Source: JBBRYW01 sp038253945
GTDB taxonomy: Bacteria; Actinomycetota; Thermoleophilia; Gaiellales; Gaiellaceae
Direction of reading: 5' to 3'
Length of the DNA stretch: 58,098 nucleotides
Assembly: GCA_038253945.1 (NCBI GenBank)
Contig: JBBSGR010000015.1
Span: 1 to 58,098 of the forward strand
Shown here: one piece after another, positions 1-8,632 of the stretch
Numbering within the stretch: the first letter of the stretch is position 1
Layout of the letters: every line of letters starts with the position of its first letter
Translations under genes and position numbers: made by a program
The notes under the pieces: model-generated
Told to the model about the DNA's origin: nothing
Seen by the model: only the letters and a program-made list of their open reading frames with translations
Database searches by the model: none

Positions 1-82
1 CGAGCGGGCCGGCTTCAGCTATCTCCGCCCCAAAGGCACGAGGAACTGCGTGATGCGCAGGGTTGTGCCGTGAGACCTACGT

Positions 83-367
83 TTGCGGGATGCGGGCCTC
101 GTCGAGCGACAACGACTCGTCGGGTTCGAGCCGATTCCAAATCACAAGCCATACCCGCAGCTCGTCGCCGAGAAGAAGACGCCGGTGCTGATCGCGGTCG
201 AGAAGCGCGGCCACGGCATGGGCCGCGTCCGGTTGGCCCACATACCCGACACGAGCGCCGACAGTCTGCTCCCGCCGATCAAGGCACTGATCGATCACGG
301 CAGCGTTGTCTGCACCGACGGTCACACCGGCTACAACGGCGTCGCCGAGCCCACTCCCAGTTGGTGA
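83..367 (+). pseudogene. IS1595-family (ISXO2-like) transposase remnant
   Basis: The 94-codon frame carries the middle of an ISXO2-like DDE transposase domain: the segment TPVLIAVEKRGHGMGRVRL is followed by a TDGHTGYNG block typical of the second catalytic Asp region. IS1595 transposases are usually 250-320 residues, so both the N-terminal zinc-finger part and the C-terminal third are missing. The frame stops just after the TDG block and I see no terminal inverted repeats. Bases 368-540 hold no supported gene and are probably more decayed sequence of the same element. It is a dead fragment; the family assignment rests on recognised motifs only. Confidence 0.6.
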
Positions 368-540
368 GCAGCCCAACCTGTGAAGCGCCGCCCACTCGAC
401 GACCAAGGTCAGGGCGCGTCGAGGAAGCGAGCCGGCAACGAGCTCGCCGTCGAGCCCGATCGACGCGCGCGCAGTAGCGAACGCCCACGCGGTTCGGATG
501 GCCTAGATGTCAGCCGATGCCGCGGCTAGTGTGCGGCGGG

Positions 541-1179
541 ATGCGGCGGCAGTACAAACGCCCAAGCTTCCCGCGACGGCCCTCGCCGGCAACCGCGATC
601 TCCTGCCTCGCGCTCGCTGTCGCCCTCGGCGGAACGAGCTGGGCAGCCGTGACCCTTCCGCGCAACAGCGTCGGGACGATTCAGCTGCGAAACGACTCTG
701 TGACATCGCCGAAGGTGCGAGACGGCTCGTTGCTCCGGGACGATTTCAGGCGCGGCCAGCTATCGGCGGGCCCGGCCGGCCCGGCCGGAGCCACCGGACC
801 CGAAGGTCCCGCGGGCGCGCGAGGAGCCGCGGGCCCAGCCGGCCCGGCAGGAACCGCCCGCGCCTACGGCCTCGTCAGCGCCGACGGGAAGCTCGACCAA
901 CCCAAGAGTAAGGGCGTCGTCAGCGTCGCTCACCCGGGGTTCGGGACCTACTGCATCACACTGGCGGCGGACATCAACGCGGCGACGACGGACGTCGTCG
1001 CGAGCATCGACTACAGCGGCACGCCGACGCGGAACATGAGCGTGGAGCGCAGGGACAGCCTGACGTGCGGCGGCCTAGCCGGCAACACCGTGGCCGTGCA
1101 GACGACCTACCCGAGCCTGGTCGGCGCACCAGGGGTCGCGACGCTTGCCGACGCTGCGTTCTTCTTTCTCGTGCCGTAG
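541..1179 (+). CDS. Secreted collagen-like repeat protein
   Basis: About 212 residues. An arginine-rich N-terminus is followed by a hydrophobic stretch (AISCLALAVALGGTSWAA) that reads as a signal peptide or anchor. A block with Asn/Ser/Val repeats (NSVGTIQLRNDSV) comes next, then a short collagen-like Gly-Pro-Ala run with about ten G-x-y triplets. The C-terminal domain of about 110 residues has two cysteines and ends in a hydrophobic FFFLVP. Such proteins are common and highly paralogous in Thermoleophilia. The role is unknown, perhaps surface or envelope. The ATG at 541 is preferred over an ATG at 517 because it sits directly before the basic part of the signal sequence. Confidence 0.7.
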   Translation: MRRQYKRPSFPRRPSPATAISCLALAVALGGTSWAAVTLPRNSVGTIQLRNDSVTSPKVRDGSLLRDDFRRGQLSAGPAGPAGATGPEGPAGARGAAGPAGPAGTARAYGLVSADGKLDQPKSKGVVSVAHPGFGTYCITLAADINAATTDVVASIDYSGTPTRNMSVERRDSLTCGGLAGNTVAVQTTYPSLVGAPGVATLADAAFFFLVP

Positions 1180-1201
1180 CGGGACCATGCGTTCGGATCG
1201 T

Positions 1202-2059
1202 CTACGCGCGCTTCGACAGGCGACGGCCGGGCAGGTCGAGTAACGCCGCGGTCGTGGAGGACAGGACGAGGCTCAGCCCGCTCAGCCCGGCGCAGGAAAC
1301 GAAGAAGACCGTGTGCAGTCGCCCGTAGGTGACGAGCTCAGGGCGCCGGGAAACGGCGATGGCGACCGCCGCGCTCGAGATGATGGCGACCAGCACGATC
1401 AGGGCGGCCGCCGCGGCCCTGTTGACCCTCGTGACGCTGTGCGGTGCTGCTCGCCGTGCCTCGAGCACCGCGAGAACCGCCGCCACGAGCGCCGTCCACG
1501 CGCCACTGACGAGGAAGCCGCCCGCGACGTCGCTCGGGTAGTGCCAGCCCAGCGCGACCAGGGCGACACCGACCGCGGTTGCGTAGAGGGCGCCGGCCAG
1601 CGCCGCCAGCAAGCGCAGGCCGCGCGGGGCGGCGAGTACGGCTGCGAGCGCGAGCGACATCGCAACCGTCGCGTGCCCACTGGGGAACGAGGGGGGCAGC
1701 GCCGAGCGACTCGCACCGGAAGGATCGACCCGGCCGAGCCAAGGCTTCAGCTGTTGAGTCGTCACGTTCGCGCCGACGAGGACGACGGCCACGCCCATCG
1801 CCGCGTCAGGTCGCCGCCGCAAGAGTGCGAGTCCGATCAGCCCCCCGCCCATCACGGCGAGCGACGTGACGTCGATCGTGCGCAGCACCTCGCGCGTCGC
1901 GTGATGCAGCCGCGGGGCTCGCGCCTCGGTCAAGCCGTGGATGATCGCGGACGAGTCGATGCGCTCACCGAGGCCGGTATGCCGCGCGATCCAGTAGACG
2001 CCGAGCAGAGCCGCTCCCGAGACGAGTGCGCCGAAGACGAACAGCCGCGCGGACCGCAT
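1202..2059 (-). CDS. PAP2-family membrane phosphatase
   Basis: The 285-residue integral membrane protein has the PAP2 (type 2 phosphatidic acid phosphatase) signature: a KPWLGR segment near 105-110, PSFPSGHAT at 123-131 with catalytic His129, and GWHYPSDVAGG around 171-181 with His173 and Asp177. Six or so hydrophobic segments fit the fold. Members dephosphorylate lipid phosphates such as undecaprenyl pyrophosphate or phosphatidic acid at the outer membrane face; which substrate is used cannot be told. It is divergent from the epimerase gene, with a 61-bp gap that must hold both promoters. An extra C-terminal hydrophobic pair of segments extends past the PAP2 core. Confidence 0.85.
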   Translation of the reverse strand: MRSARLFVFGALVSGAALLGVYWIARHTGLGERIDSSAIIHGLTEARAPRLHHATREVLRTIDVTSLAVMGGGLIGLALLRRRPDAAMGVAVVLVGANVTTQQLKPWLGRVDPSGASRSALPPSFPSGHATVAMSLALAAVLAAPRGLRLLAALAGALYATAVGVALVALGWHYPSDVAGGFLVSGAWTALVAAVLAVLEARRAAPHSVTRVNRAAAAALIVLVAIISSAAVAIAVSRRPELVTYGRLHTVFFVSCAGLSGLSLVLSSTTAALLDLPGRRLSKRA

Positions 2060-2120
2060 GCCGACAGGTTAAGGGCTCGAGCCGTACGTTCGTCAGGCCT
2101 CGCCCCTACCATGAGCCGCC

Positions 2121-3035
2121 GTGCGCGCGATCGTGACAGGAGGCGCGGGGTTCATCGGCTCCCACGTCGTAGACGCCTTGCTCTTGCGAGGGGACGAGGT
2201 GGTCGTGATCGACGACCTGTCCACGGGAAACCGGGCGAACGTCGCGCCCGACGCCACTCTGATCGAGGCGGACATTCGAGAGCCGCTCGACTCGCTCTTC
2301 GACGAGGTATCGCCCGACGCGTGCTTTCACCTCGCCGCTCAGGCCGACGTCCGGGTCTCGGTCGAGCGCCCGACGTTCGACGCGGAGGTGAACGTGCTCG
2401 GCACGATCCGAATCGCGGAGGCGGCGAGACGGCACGACGTTCCAGTGGTCTTCAGCTCCACGGGAGGCGCCATCTACGGAGAGGTCGAGCGTCCTGCGAG
2501 CGAGGAGCACGCCCGCAGGCCGATCGCACCCTACGGCACCGCGAAGCTAGCAGGCGAGGAATATCTCTCCATGTACAACCGGCTCTACGGTGCGCACCAT
2601 TGCCTGCTGCGGTATGCGAATGTCTACGGGCCGCGGCAGAGCCCGCACGGCGAGGCAGGTGTCGTGGCGATCTTCCTCGGTCGCCTGGCTGAGGGCGTGA
2701 CGTCGACGATCTATGGCGACGGCAGACAGACACGCGACTACGTCTTCGTGTCGGATGTCGTGGCGGCGACGCTCGCCGGGCTGGGCAAGGCAGGCGTCTA
2801 CAATGTCGGGACGGGAGTCGAGACCTCCGTCGTCGAGCTCTACGACCTCTGCCGGCGCGTCGCCCGAAGCGACGCGGAGCCCGAGTACGTGCCGGAGCGG
2901 CTCGGTGAGGTGCAACGGAGCGCCGTTGACGCGGGCCTGGCCTCGCGGGAGCTCGGTTGGCAGCCCGCCACCACGCTCGAGCGAGGCGTCCAGGCGACCT
3001 GGGAGTCGCTGGCCGGCGCATCCGGAAACGCGTGA
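2121..3035 (+). CDS. NAD-dependent sugar-nucleotide epimerase/dehydratase
   Basis: The 304-residue extended short-chain dehydrogenase has the N-terminal NAD site TGGAGFIGSH (6-15), the DDLSTG loop typical of UDP-glucose 4-epimerases (31-36), and the catalytic set with the FSSTGG block (111-116), Tyr138 and Lys142 in YGTAK. It most resembles GalE-like or UDP-glucuronate epimerases that feed cell-surface glycan synthesis. The exact substrate cannot be decided from sequence. The start is GTG at 2121. Its stop overlaps the GTG of udgX (GTGA), so the two are translationally coupled although functionally unrelated. Confidence 0.88.
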   Translation: MRAIVTGGAGFIGSHVVDALLLRGDEVVVIDDLSTGNRANVAPDATLIEADIREPLDSLFDEVSPDACFHLAAQADVRVSVERPTFDAEVNVLGTIRIAEAARRHDVPVVFSSTGGAIYGEVERPASEEHARRPIAPYGTAKLAGEEYLSMYNRLYGAHHCLLRYANVYGPRQSPHGEAGVVAIFLGRLAEGVTSTIYGDGRQTRDYVFVSDVVAATLAGLGKAGVYNVGTGVETSVVELYDLCRRVARSDAEPEYVPERLGEVQRSAVDAGLASRELGWQPATTLERGVQATWESLAGASGNA

Positions 3036-3691
3036 AGCAGGAAGGGGTCACCGGGACGCGGCCCGGAACCACCGCCGAGCTCATGCCGGACCGGCCAACT
3101 CTTCGGACGCTGAGCGAGGCGGCGGCAGGCTGCCAGGCCTGCGACCTGTGGAAGACGGGCACGCAGACCGTCTTCGGAGAGGGGCCGAGCGGAGCCGAGC
3201 TGATGGTGGTCGGCGAGCAGCCGGGCGATCAGGAGGATCTGAGCGGGCGTCCGTTCGTCGGGCCGGCGGGCCGCCTGCTCGACCAGGCGCTCATCGACGC
3301 CGGGATCGACCGGAGCAAGGCGTACCTCACGAACGCTGTCAAGCACTTCAAATGGGAGCCGCGGGGAAAACGCCGGATCCACGCGAAACCGAGCTGGTCG
3401 GAGGTCGCCGTGTGCCGGCCGTGGCTCGACGCCGAGATCGAGCTGCTGCACCCACGTGTAATCGTCTGCCTGGGGGCAACCGCCGCGCAAACCCTCCTCG
3501 GCAAGCAGTTCCGCGTCAGCCGGCAACGAGGCGAGCTCGTGTCCTCGCCGCTTGCTCAGTTCGTGACAGCGACGATCCATCCCTCGGCCATTCTCCGCAC
3601 GCGGGGCGAGGACCGAGACCTGCGGCGAGGAGAGTTGGTCGCGGATCTGCGGAAAGTTGCGGCGCTGCTGAAGAAGCCAGCGGCTGAATAG
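3032..3691 (+). CDS. udgX: UdgX-type uracil-DNA glycosylase
   Basis: A family 4-like uracil-DNA glycosylase of 219 residues. It has the motif GEQPGDQED (61-69) followed by GRPFVGPAGR, and the diagnostic UdgX loop KRRIH (113-117). In mycobacterial UdgX the His of this loop makes a covalent bond to the abasic sugar after uracil excision; here it is His117. Cys34 and Cys37 plus two later cysteines (in VCRPW and VCLG) fit the iron-sulfur cluster. An HPS motif near the C-terminus is also present. The GTG at 3032 overlaps the preceding stop; ATG at 3083 is an alternative start. The function is DNA repair or uracil-DNA trapping. Confidence 0.9.
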   Translation: MKQEGVTGTRPGTTAELMPDRPTLRTLSEAAAGCQACDLWKTGTQTVFGEGPSGAELMVVGEQPGDQEDLSGRPFVGPAGRLLDQALIDAGIDRSKAYLTNAVKHFKWEPRGKRRIHAKPSWSEVAVCRPWLDAEIELLHPRVIVCLGATAAQTLLGKQFRVSRQRGELVSSPLAQFVTATIHPSAILRTRGEDRDLRRGELVADLRKVAALLKKPAAE

Positions 3692-3776
3692 CGCGGGTAC
3701 GCCCTACTCCTCAGTCGGACCTTGTGTGGCTACACCACACCCCGTTCGTTGCGAGACGCGCCGGCGAAAGAGTGGC

Positions 3777-4091
3777 TCAGTCGCCCCAGTCGAAGTCCCG
3801 GGAGCGACTCCAGAGCTGCTCATCTCCGCCGAACGGGAGCGCGTCAAGACTCTCGTCCGCGAGAGGCTGCGCCGCCTCCGGTCTCACCATGTGAGCCTCG
3901 ACCGCGATGTTCTCCATCGTCTCCTCGAGACGAGCTTGCTCCTCGGTCTTGAACAGTGGGTGATTGTTGAACGGATCGCCTTCCTTGTAGCGATCGATGG
4001 GCATCGCACGCTCGAGCTCGGAATTTCGGTGCTTCAGCTCGAGGTGGTCCTGGATGATCTGGGCGAAGTAGAACGGCGTCTCAACCGGCAT
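3777..4091 (-). CDS. Conserved hypothetical small acidic protein
   Basis: The 104-residue product is rich in Glu and Asp, starts MPVETPFYFAQIIQDHLELK, has no membrane segment or signal, and is strongly acidic at both ends. Amino-acid composition is that of a soluble folded protein rather than a shadow frame in GC-rich DNA: few Arg, balanced Phe, Ile and Asn. It lies convergent with udgX. I do not recognise a domain, and no function is proposed. Confidence 0.6.
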   Translation of the reverse strand: MPVETPFYFAQIIQDHLELKHRNSELERAMPIDRYKEGDPFNNHPLFKTEEQARLEETMENIAVEAHMVRPEAAQPLADESLDALPFGGDEQLWSRSRDFDWGD

Positions 4092-4204
4092 AGAACCTCC
4101 TCCGCAGGTGGCGGCCTTGTGGTCGAGCGGCGGATTCTAGCCGCTGTGACGTGGAACGTCGCCCCCGAGGTTTCCTCAACGCCCGAACGTGCCATAAGAG
4201 TTCC

Positions 4205-4381
4205 ATGCCCCGCTTGCCGTATTTCCTGCTCGGACGACGGCTCGGTCCGTTCGGCGTCGTGCTGACTGCGTGGGACCTTTGGCGCCGGCTTCCTCCTGCC
4301 CAGCGCCGGCGGATCATGGACGCGGCCCGCAAGCATGGTCCGCGCCTGGCGGCGCGCGCAGCCGAGCGGCGCAGGCGCTAG
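4205..4381 (+). CDS. Small basic hypothetical protein
   Basis: The 58-residue product starts MPRLPYFLLGRRLGPFG, has one moderately hydrophobic helix, and continues as a very basic amphipathic C-terminus (PPAQRRRIMDAARKHG). The ATG at 4205 follows an AAGAG that may serve as ribosome binding site; a longer frame from 4151 lacks a good start. It is convergent with the 2-oxoglutarate dehydrogenase gene. No function is assigned. Confidence 0.45.
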   Translation: MPRLPYFLLGRRLGPFGVVLTAWDLWRRLPPAQRRRIMDAARKHGPRLAARAAERRRR

Positions 4382-4409
4382 CAGAGTCGCGGAAGCTCCG
4401 CGGGCCGCC

Positions 4410-7295
4410 TCAGGCGGCGGCCGAGTCCCGCGGGGCACGCCGTTCCGCCCCGGCGGGGCCGAACAGCAACGCCTCGCGGATGATTCTGTCCTGCTCCCGG
4501 AGGTGCGCGGTCGGGTATCCCTCGCTCGGACTCGCTCGCCACGGCCTGCCGACGTAGCGCAGGCGAACGCCGGACGGCAGCGCTTGCTCCAGGCGATGCC
4601 GGATCGAGCGCCACGCCCCCATGTTTTGCGGCTCCTCCTGGGCCCAGATCACCTCCTCGAGGTTCGACTGGGCTGCCAGCAGCGAGGCGACTGCTTCAAG
4701 CGGGAACGGATACAGCTCCTCGACGCGGGCGACACCGACGCTCGAAGCGCCGGCGCGCTGTTCGTGGCCCACGATGTCGTAGTAGACCTTCCCGGAGCAG
4801 AACACGAGCCGCCGCACCGCGGCAGGGTCGCGCTGGGCGTCGGCCAACACGGGCGCGAACGAGCCCTCGGAGAGGTCGGTGAGGGTCGACGAGGCTTCCC
4901 GCAGCCGTAACAGCCCCTTCGGGGTCATCACGACGAGCGGCCTCGCCACCACGTCGAGCGCCTGGAGCCTGAGCAGGTGGAAGTACTGCGCCGCTGTGGT
5001 GCAGTTCGCGATCCGGATGTTGCCTTGGGCGGCCAGCGAGAGAAACCGCTCCAGGCGCGCACTCGAATGCTCGGGCCCGTTCCCCTCGTAGCCGTGCGGG
5101 AGGAGCAGCGTGAGGCGCGACGTCTGCTTCCACTTCGAGAGGCCCGAGACGAGAAACTGGTCGACGATGATCTGCGCCCCGTTGATGAAGTCGCCGAACT
5201 GAGCTTCCCAGAGCACGAGCGCATCGGGGGCCGCGATCGAATAGCCGTACTCGAAGCCGAGGGCCGCGTATTCCGAGAGCGGCGAGTTGTGAACCTCGAA
5301 GGTCGCCGCGGCCTCGGCAAGATGCTGGATCGGCGCATACCGCTCGCCGTTTCGGACGTCGTGAAGGACCAGGTGCCGCTGCGAGAACGTCCCGCGCTCC
5401 GTGTCCTGGCCCGTCAGGCGAATCGGGATACCCTCGACCAGCAGGCTGCCGAAAGCGAGCGCCTCGGCCTGGCCCCAGTCGATACCGCCCGCGTCCAGCG
5501 CTCCGACGCGACGCTGGAGCTGGCGGGCCAGCTTGGGGTGAACGGCGAAGTCGTCCGGGACGGTGAGGAGTTGCTCGTTCAAGGCCCGCAGGGCCGCATC
5601 CGAGACGGCGGTCGAGATCGCCGTCTCGGCGGCGCCGCTACGGCCAGCCTCGGGGACCGGGCGCGGGCGAGCCGCCTGTCCGAACGCCCCCTTCAGCGCC
5701 TCGTGCGCCTCGTGCAGCCGGACGTCGACCTCGAGGACGTACTTGCTCGCCTCAGCCTCGTCGATCGCGCCCTGATCGGCGAGCAGAGCGGCGTAGCGCT
5801 CGCGCACCGTGGGGTGACGCGCGACGAGCTCGGCCATCAGCGGCTGGGTGTACGCGGCCTCGTCCTGCTCGTTGTGTCCGTGGCGGCGGTAGCCGACCAG
5901 ATCGACGACGACGTCGCGGGCGAAGCGCCGCCGGTATCCGAGCGCCAGGCGAATCGCCGCAACGGAGGCCTCGGGGTCGTCGGCGTTCACGTGGATGATC
6001 GGAGCGTCGAAGCCCTTGGCGAGGTCGCTCGAGTACCGGGTCGAGCGACCCTGCTCGGGATCGGTCGTGAAGCCGACCTGGTTGTTCGCGATCAGGTGAA
6101 GGGTGCCCCCGGTGCCGTAGCCGACCAGCCCTTCGAGGTTCAGGGTCTCCGCGACGATTCCCTGTGCCGGGAACGCGGCGTCGCCGTGGATGAGAATCGC
6201 TAGCGCGACCGTCGGGTCGTGCACTCCCTCCCGTGTCGAGCGATCGGTCTGGTGGGCCCGCGTGCGGCCCTCCACGACCGGGTTGACAGCTTCGAGATGG
6301 CTCGGGTTCGCGGTGAGCGTCACGCTGAGCCGCCCTGACGCGGTGGAGCGGCTTCCGGCCGCGCCCAGGTGGTACTTCACGTCACCCGTTCCCCCTTCGG
6401 GGTCGGCGGCGACCGCCTCGATCGTGCGCTCGCCCTCGAACTCGCGGAGGATCGACTCGTAGGGCCGCCCGACTGTGTGGGCGACGACGTTCAGGCGGCC
6501 GCGATGCGCCATGCCGATCCCGACCTGCTGGGCCCCTTCCTCCGCCGCGAGCTCCAGTGCCTCGTCGAGCATGGGCACGAGGACGTCGAGACCCTCGATC
6601 GAGAACTGCTTCTGCCCGAGAAACGCGCGGCGAAGATAGCGCTCGAAGCCCTCTACCTCGCTAAGCCGGCGCAAAAGGTGGCGCTTCTCCTCCGCGGGGA
6701 ACGGTCTGCGGTAGCGGCCGGACTCGATTGCCCGCCGCAGCCAGACCCGCTCCTCGTGGCTGGAGATGTGCTCGATCTCGTACGCGATCGTCCCGCAGTA
6801 GGTCTCGCGGAGCTCCGGCAACACTTCGGCGAGCGTCTCCCCCGCAACGTGCACCCTGAGTACCGAGGCGGGAATGCGCGCCTGGAGCTCCGGTGTGAGC
6901 TTGGGCTGCAGGCGATCCGGCTCGAGGGCAGGGTCTCCCACCGGCTCGGAGCCGAGGGGATCGAGGCGCGCGGCCAGGTGACCGTGCGTGCGATGCGCCT
7001 TCACGAGTGCCATCGCCGCGGCGACCCCGCCGAGCAGGAGGTCGTCCGCGGCCGCTGGGGCGGTTGCAGCGGGTGCCGTTGCGTCGGACAAGGCCCTCGT
7101 GCGACCGTTCTCCTTGGCGCCAAGTGCTGCCTCGAGCAGCCGGGTGAGGCCCGGCTGGCTCGCGACCAGCTCGCTGTCACCGCTTTCGAAGAGAGCGCGC
7201 CATTCCGAGTCCACTGACCCCGGGTTCTCGAGGTACTGCTCTAGCAGGAGGCGTGCGTAGCCCGCGTTGAGCCCATCGACGTCGAAGTGCGTCAC
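4410..7295 (-). CDS. sucA: 2-oxoglutarate dehydrogenase E1 component
   Basis: The 961-residue protein has the full E1o architecture. An N-terminal peripheral segment (LNAGYARLLLEQYLENPG) comes first, then HRTHGHLAARLDPLG, the thiamine-diphosphate domain with GDAAFPAQG and the downstream IANNQVGFTTDP (GDx..NN motif), and a C-terminal transketolase-like domain (QFGDFINGAQIIVDQF). It decarboxylates 2-oxoglutarate in the TCA cycle and passes succinyl groups to E2. It is the simple E1 form, without the extra N-terminal E2 catalytic domain of mycobacterial Kgd. No sucB lies beside it. Start is taken at GTG 7295, where homology begins; an ATG at 7379 would overlap the upstream gene. Confidence 0.93.
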   Translation of the reverse strand: MTHFDVDGLNAGYARLLLEQYLENPGSVDSEWRALFESGDSELVASQPGLTRLLEAALGAKENGRTRALSDATAPAATAPAAADDLLLGGVAAAMALVKAHRTHGHLAARLDPLGSEPVGDPALEPDRLQPKLTPELQARIPASVLRVHVAGETLAEVLPELRETYCGTIAYEIEHISSHEERVWLRRAIESGRYRRPFPAEEKRHLLRRLSEVEGFERYLRRAFLGQKQFSIEGLDVLVPMLDEALELAAEEGAQQVGIGMAHRGRLNVVAHTVGRPYESILREFEGERTIEAVAADPEGGTGDVKYHLGAAGSRSTASGRLSVTLTANPSHLEAVNPVVEGRTRAHQTDRSTREGVHDPTVALAILIHGDAAFPAQGIVAETLNLEGLVGYGTGGTLHLIANNQVGFTTDPEQGRSTRYSSDLAKGFDAPIIHVNADDPEASVAAIRLALGYRRRFARDVVVDLVGYRRHGHNEQDEAAYTQPLMAELVARHPTVRERYAALLADQGAIDEAEASKYVLEVDVRLHEAHEALKGAFGQAARPRPVPEAGRSGAAETAISTAVSDAALRALNEQLLTVPDDFAVHPKLARQLQRRVGALDAGGIDWGQAEALAFGSLLVEGIPIRLTGQDTERGTFSQRHLVLHDVRNGERYAPIQHLAEAAATFEVHNSPLSEYAALGFEYGYSIAAPDALVLWEAQFGDFINGAQIIVDQFLVSGLSKWKQTSRLTLLLPHGYEGNGPEHSSARLERFLSLAAQGNIRIANCTTAAQYFHLLRLQALDVVARPLVVMTPKGLLRLREASSTLTDLSEGSFAPVLADAQRDPAAVRRLVFCSGKVYYDIVGHEQRAGASSVGVARVEELYPFPLEAVASLLAAQSNLEEVIWAQEEPQNMGAWRSIRHRLEQALPSGVRLRYVGRPWRASPSEGYPTAHLREQDRIIREALLFGPAGAERRAPRDSAAA

Positions 7296-7347
7296 AAGAG
7301 TGTTGTAGCAGGGTAGAGGCGCGGCAAACCGGCTCGGGCCCAGCTCC

Positions 7348-7608
7348 TCAGAACAGCGGAGCGCTCCGGAGGACGGCAATCGTCATGCCCACGACAAAGC
7401 AGATGGTCGCGACGGCGACAGCCGCAGCAGCCAGGCGGCTGTGCCTGCCACCGAAGCCCGCCGCGACCAGGGCGACGACAAGCGAGACCGGGGCGATACG
7501 AAGCGGGCGGTCGACCAGCGCGACGAGGCTCACGAAGATCGATGCCGCCGCCATGAGCCCGGCCAGTGCCTCGCCGGGGCGATCGCGTGGAAGGCTCGGA
7601 ACGCTCAT
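7348..7608 (-). CDS. Small membrane protein
   Basis: The 86-residue product has three predicted hydrophobic segments (around LAGLMAAASIFVSLVAL, PVSLVVALVAAGF and AAAAVAVATICFVVGMTIAV). It overlaps the upstream small gene by ATGA, so the two are likely co-translated and may form a small membrane complex. No domain is recognised. It sits between the LAP operon and sucA on the same strand. Confidence 0.6.
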   Translation of the reverse strand: MSVPSLPRDRPGEALAGLMAAASIFVSLVALVDRPLRIAPVSLVVALVAAGFGGRHSRLAAAAVAVATICFVVGMTIAVLRSAPLF

Positions 7609-7859
7609 CGTGGGAGCGGCGCGTGGACACGCTGCCGCCCCCGCGCACCGCTTCGGCGAGCGGGGCCGCCGAGACGCGGCCGCGGCCCTCGCCTACGGCG
7701 CCATGAGCAGTCGGGTGCCTGCGGCGCGGGGTCGAGAACGGCAGGAAGGGCAGCTCCGTCGAGCGGCCTAGGCTCGGCCTTGATCGCCCAATACACGACG
7801 CCGCACAGGTAGGCAATCGGAATCTTCAGGATGAGAATCATGAAGATCAGCTCCCACAC
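7605..7859 (-). CDS. Single-pass membrane protein of unknown function
   Basis: The 84-residue protein has one N-terminal transmembrane segment (ILILKIPIAYLCGVVYWAI) followed by a basic, proline-rich cytoplasmic tail. The start is uncertain: GTG at 7859 gives the longest form, while ATG at 7841 has a better-placed GGGAG ribosome site. It begins 44 nt after the LAP permease stop on the same strand, so readthrough transcription from the LAP operon is possible. A role in immunity or export cannot be shown. Confidence 0.55.
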   Translation of the reverse strand: MWELIFMILILKIPIAYLCGVVYWAIKAEPRPLDGAALPAVLDPAPQAPDCSWRRRRGPRPRLGGPARRSGARGRQRVHAPLPR

Positions 7860-7903
7860 GTCGCCGGAAGTGTAACGCGCTCAGGGCGGCTACTCGTCCG
7901 TCT

Positions 7904-8632
7904 TCAGCTGAACCGTTCGCCCTCGTCCCGCCGATATCCCCAGACGCTCAGGAGCGCGAAGACGGTTGCGTAGATCGCGAGCAGCAGAATCGGTTCGGGC
8001 CGCCACGGGTCGCCATCGACCGCGTGCCAGAGCCAGTTGCCCCACTGGCGAGTGGGCACGTAGGACGAGACGCCGGCAAGTGAGCCGGGGAGCGACCGGG
8101 GTCCGCCGAAGAGGCCGCCCGTGTACGCCAGGGGGAGAAAGAGGAGGTTCGCGACAGGCAATGCCGCCTTAGGCTGGATCCAGTAACCGAGGGCGATGCC
8201 GAGAAACCCGAAAGGGAGACTGCCGAAGAGCAGAGCCAGAACGAGCCCGACCCAGCCTTCGGGGGACAGAGTCACCGGTGTAGCGACCACGGCGGTGGCG
8301 ATCAGGACGGCGCAGGCTGCGGTTGCAAAGAGGAGAGCCGAGAGCACTCGGGCTAGCAAGCGCGCCCAGACAGGCACGGGCAGCACCCGCAGAAACGACT
8401 CCCACGGGGAAGCACGCTCAGCGGCGATGCCGACGCCGAACTGGAACAGCACGACCCCCAGAACGGCCATGGCAAGGAACGCGGCCATGGCCACATCGGG
8501 ATTCTTGCCGTGCAGGGACGGGGCCGCGAACAACAGGAACAGAAGGGTCGGAAAGGCCAGTGTCGGCACGCTGTAGGCCGGATAGCGAAGCAGCTCGAGC
8601 GTTCCGGCTCGAACGTGCCGAAGAACCAGCAT
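7904..8632 (-). CDS. LAP-cluster ABC transporter permease
   Basis: The 242-residue protein has six predicted membrane helices in the ABC-2 permease pattern (LFLLFAAPSL, FLAMAVLGVVLFQFGVG, AACAVLIATAVVA, LLFGSLPFGFLGIALGYW, and a C-terminal LLAIYATVFALLSVWGY). It starts at ATG 8632 directly overlapping the ATPase stop (TGATG); a TTG three bases upstream is less likely. By position it is the membrane half of the exporter powered by the upstream fused ATPase, like SagH/SagI of the streptolysin S locus. It is the last gene of the LAP operon and would export or give immunity to the mature peptide (inference from context). Confidence 0.85.
   Translation of the reverse strand: MLVLRHVRAGTLELLRYPAYSVPTLAFPTLLFLLFAAPSLHGKNPDVAMAAFLAMAVLGVVLFQFGVGIAAERASPWESFLRVLPVPVWARLLARVLSALLFATAACAVLIATAVVATPVTLSPEGWVGLVLALLFGSLPFGFLGIALGYWIQPKAALPVANLLFLPLAYTGGLFGGPRSLPGSLAGVSSYVPTRQWGNWLWHAVDGDPWRPEPILLLAIYATVFALLSVWGYRRDEGERFS

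Noticed and set aside
2..73. C-terminal 23 residues of a frame entering from the left edge
   Set aside because: Too short and without any recognisable motif; could be chance.
1313..2692. 459-codon plus frame over the PAP2 and epimerase genes
   Set aside because: Shadow of the PAP2 gene and out of frame with the epimerase; extremely Arg-rich.
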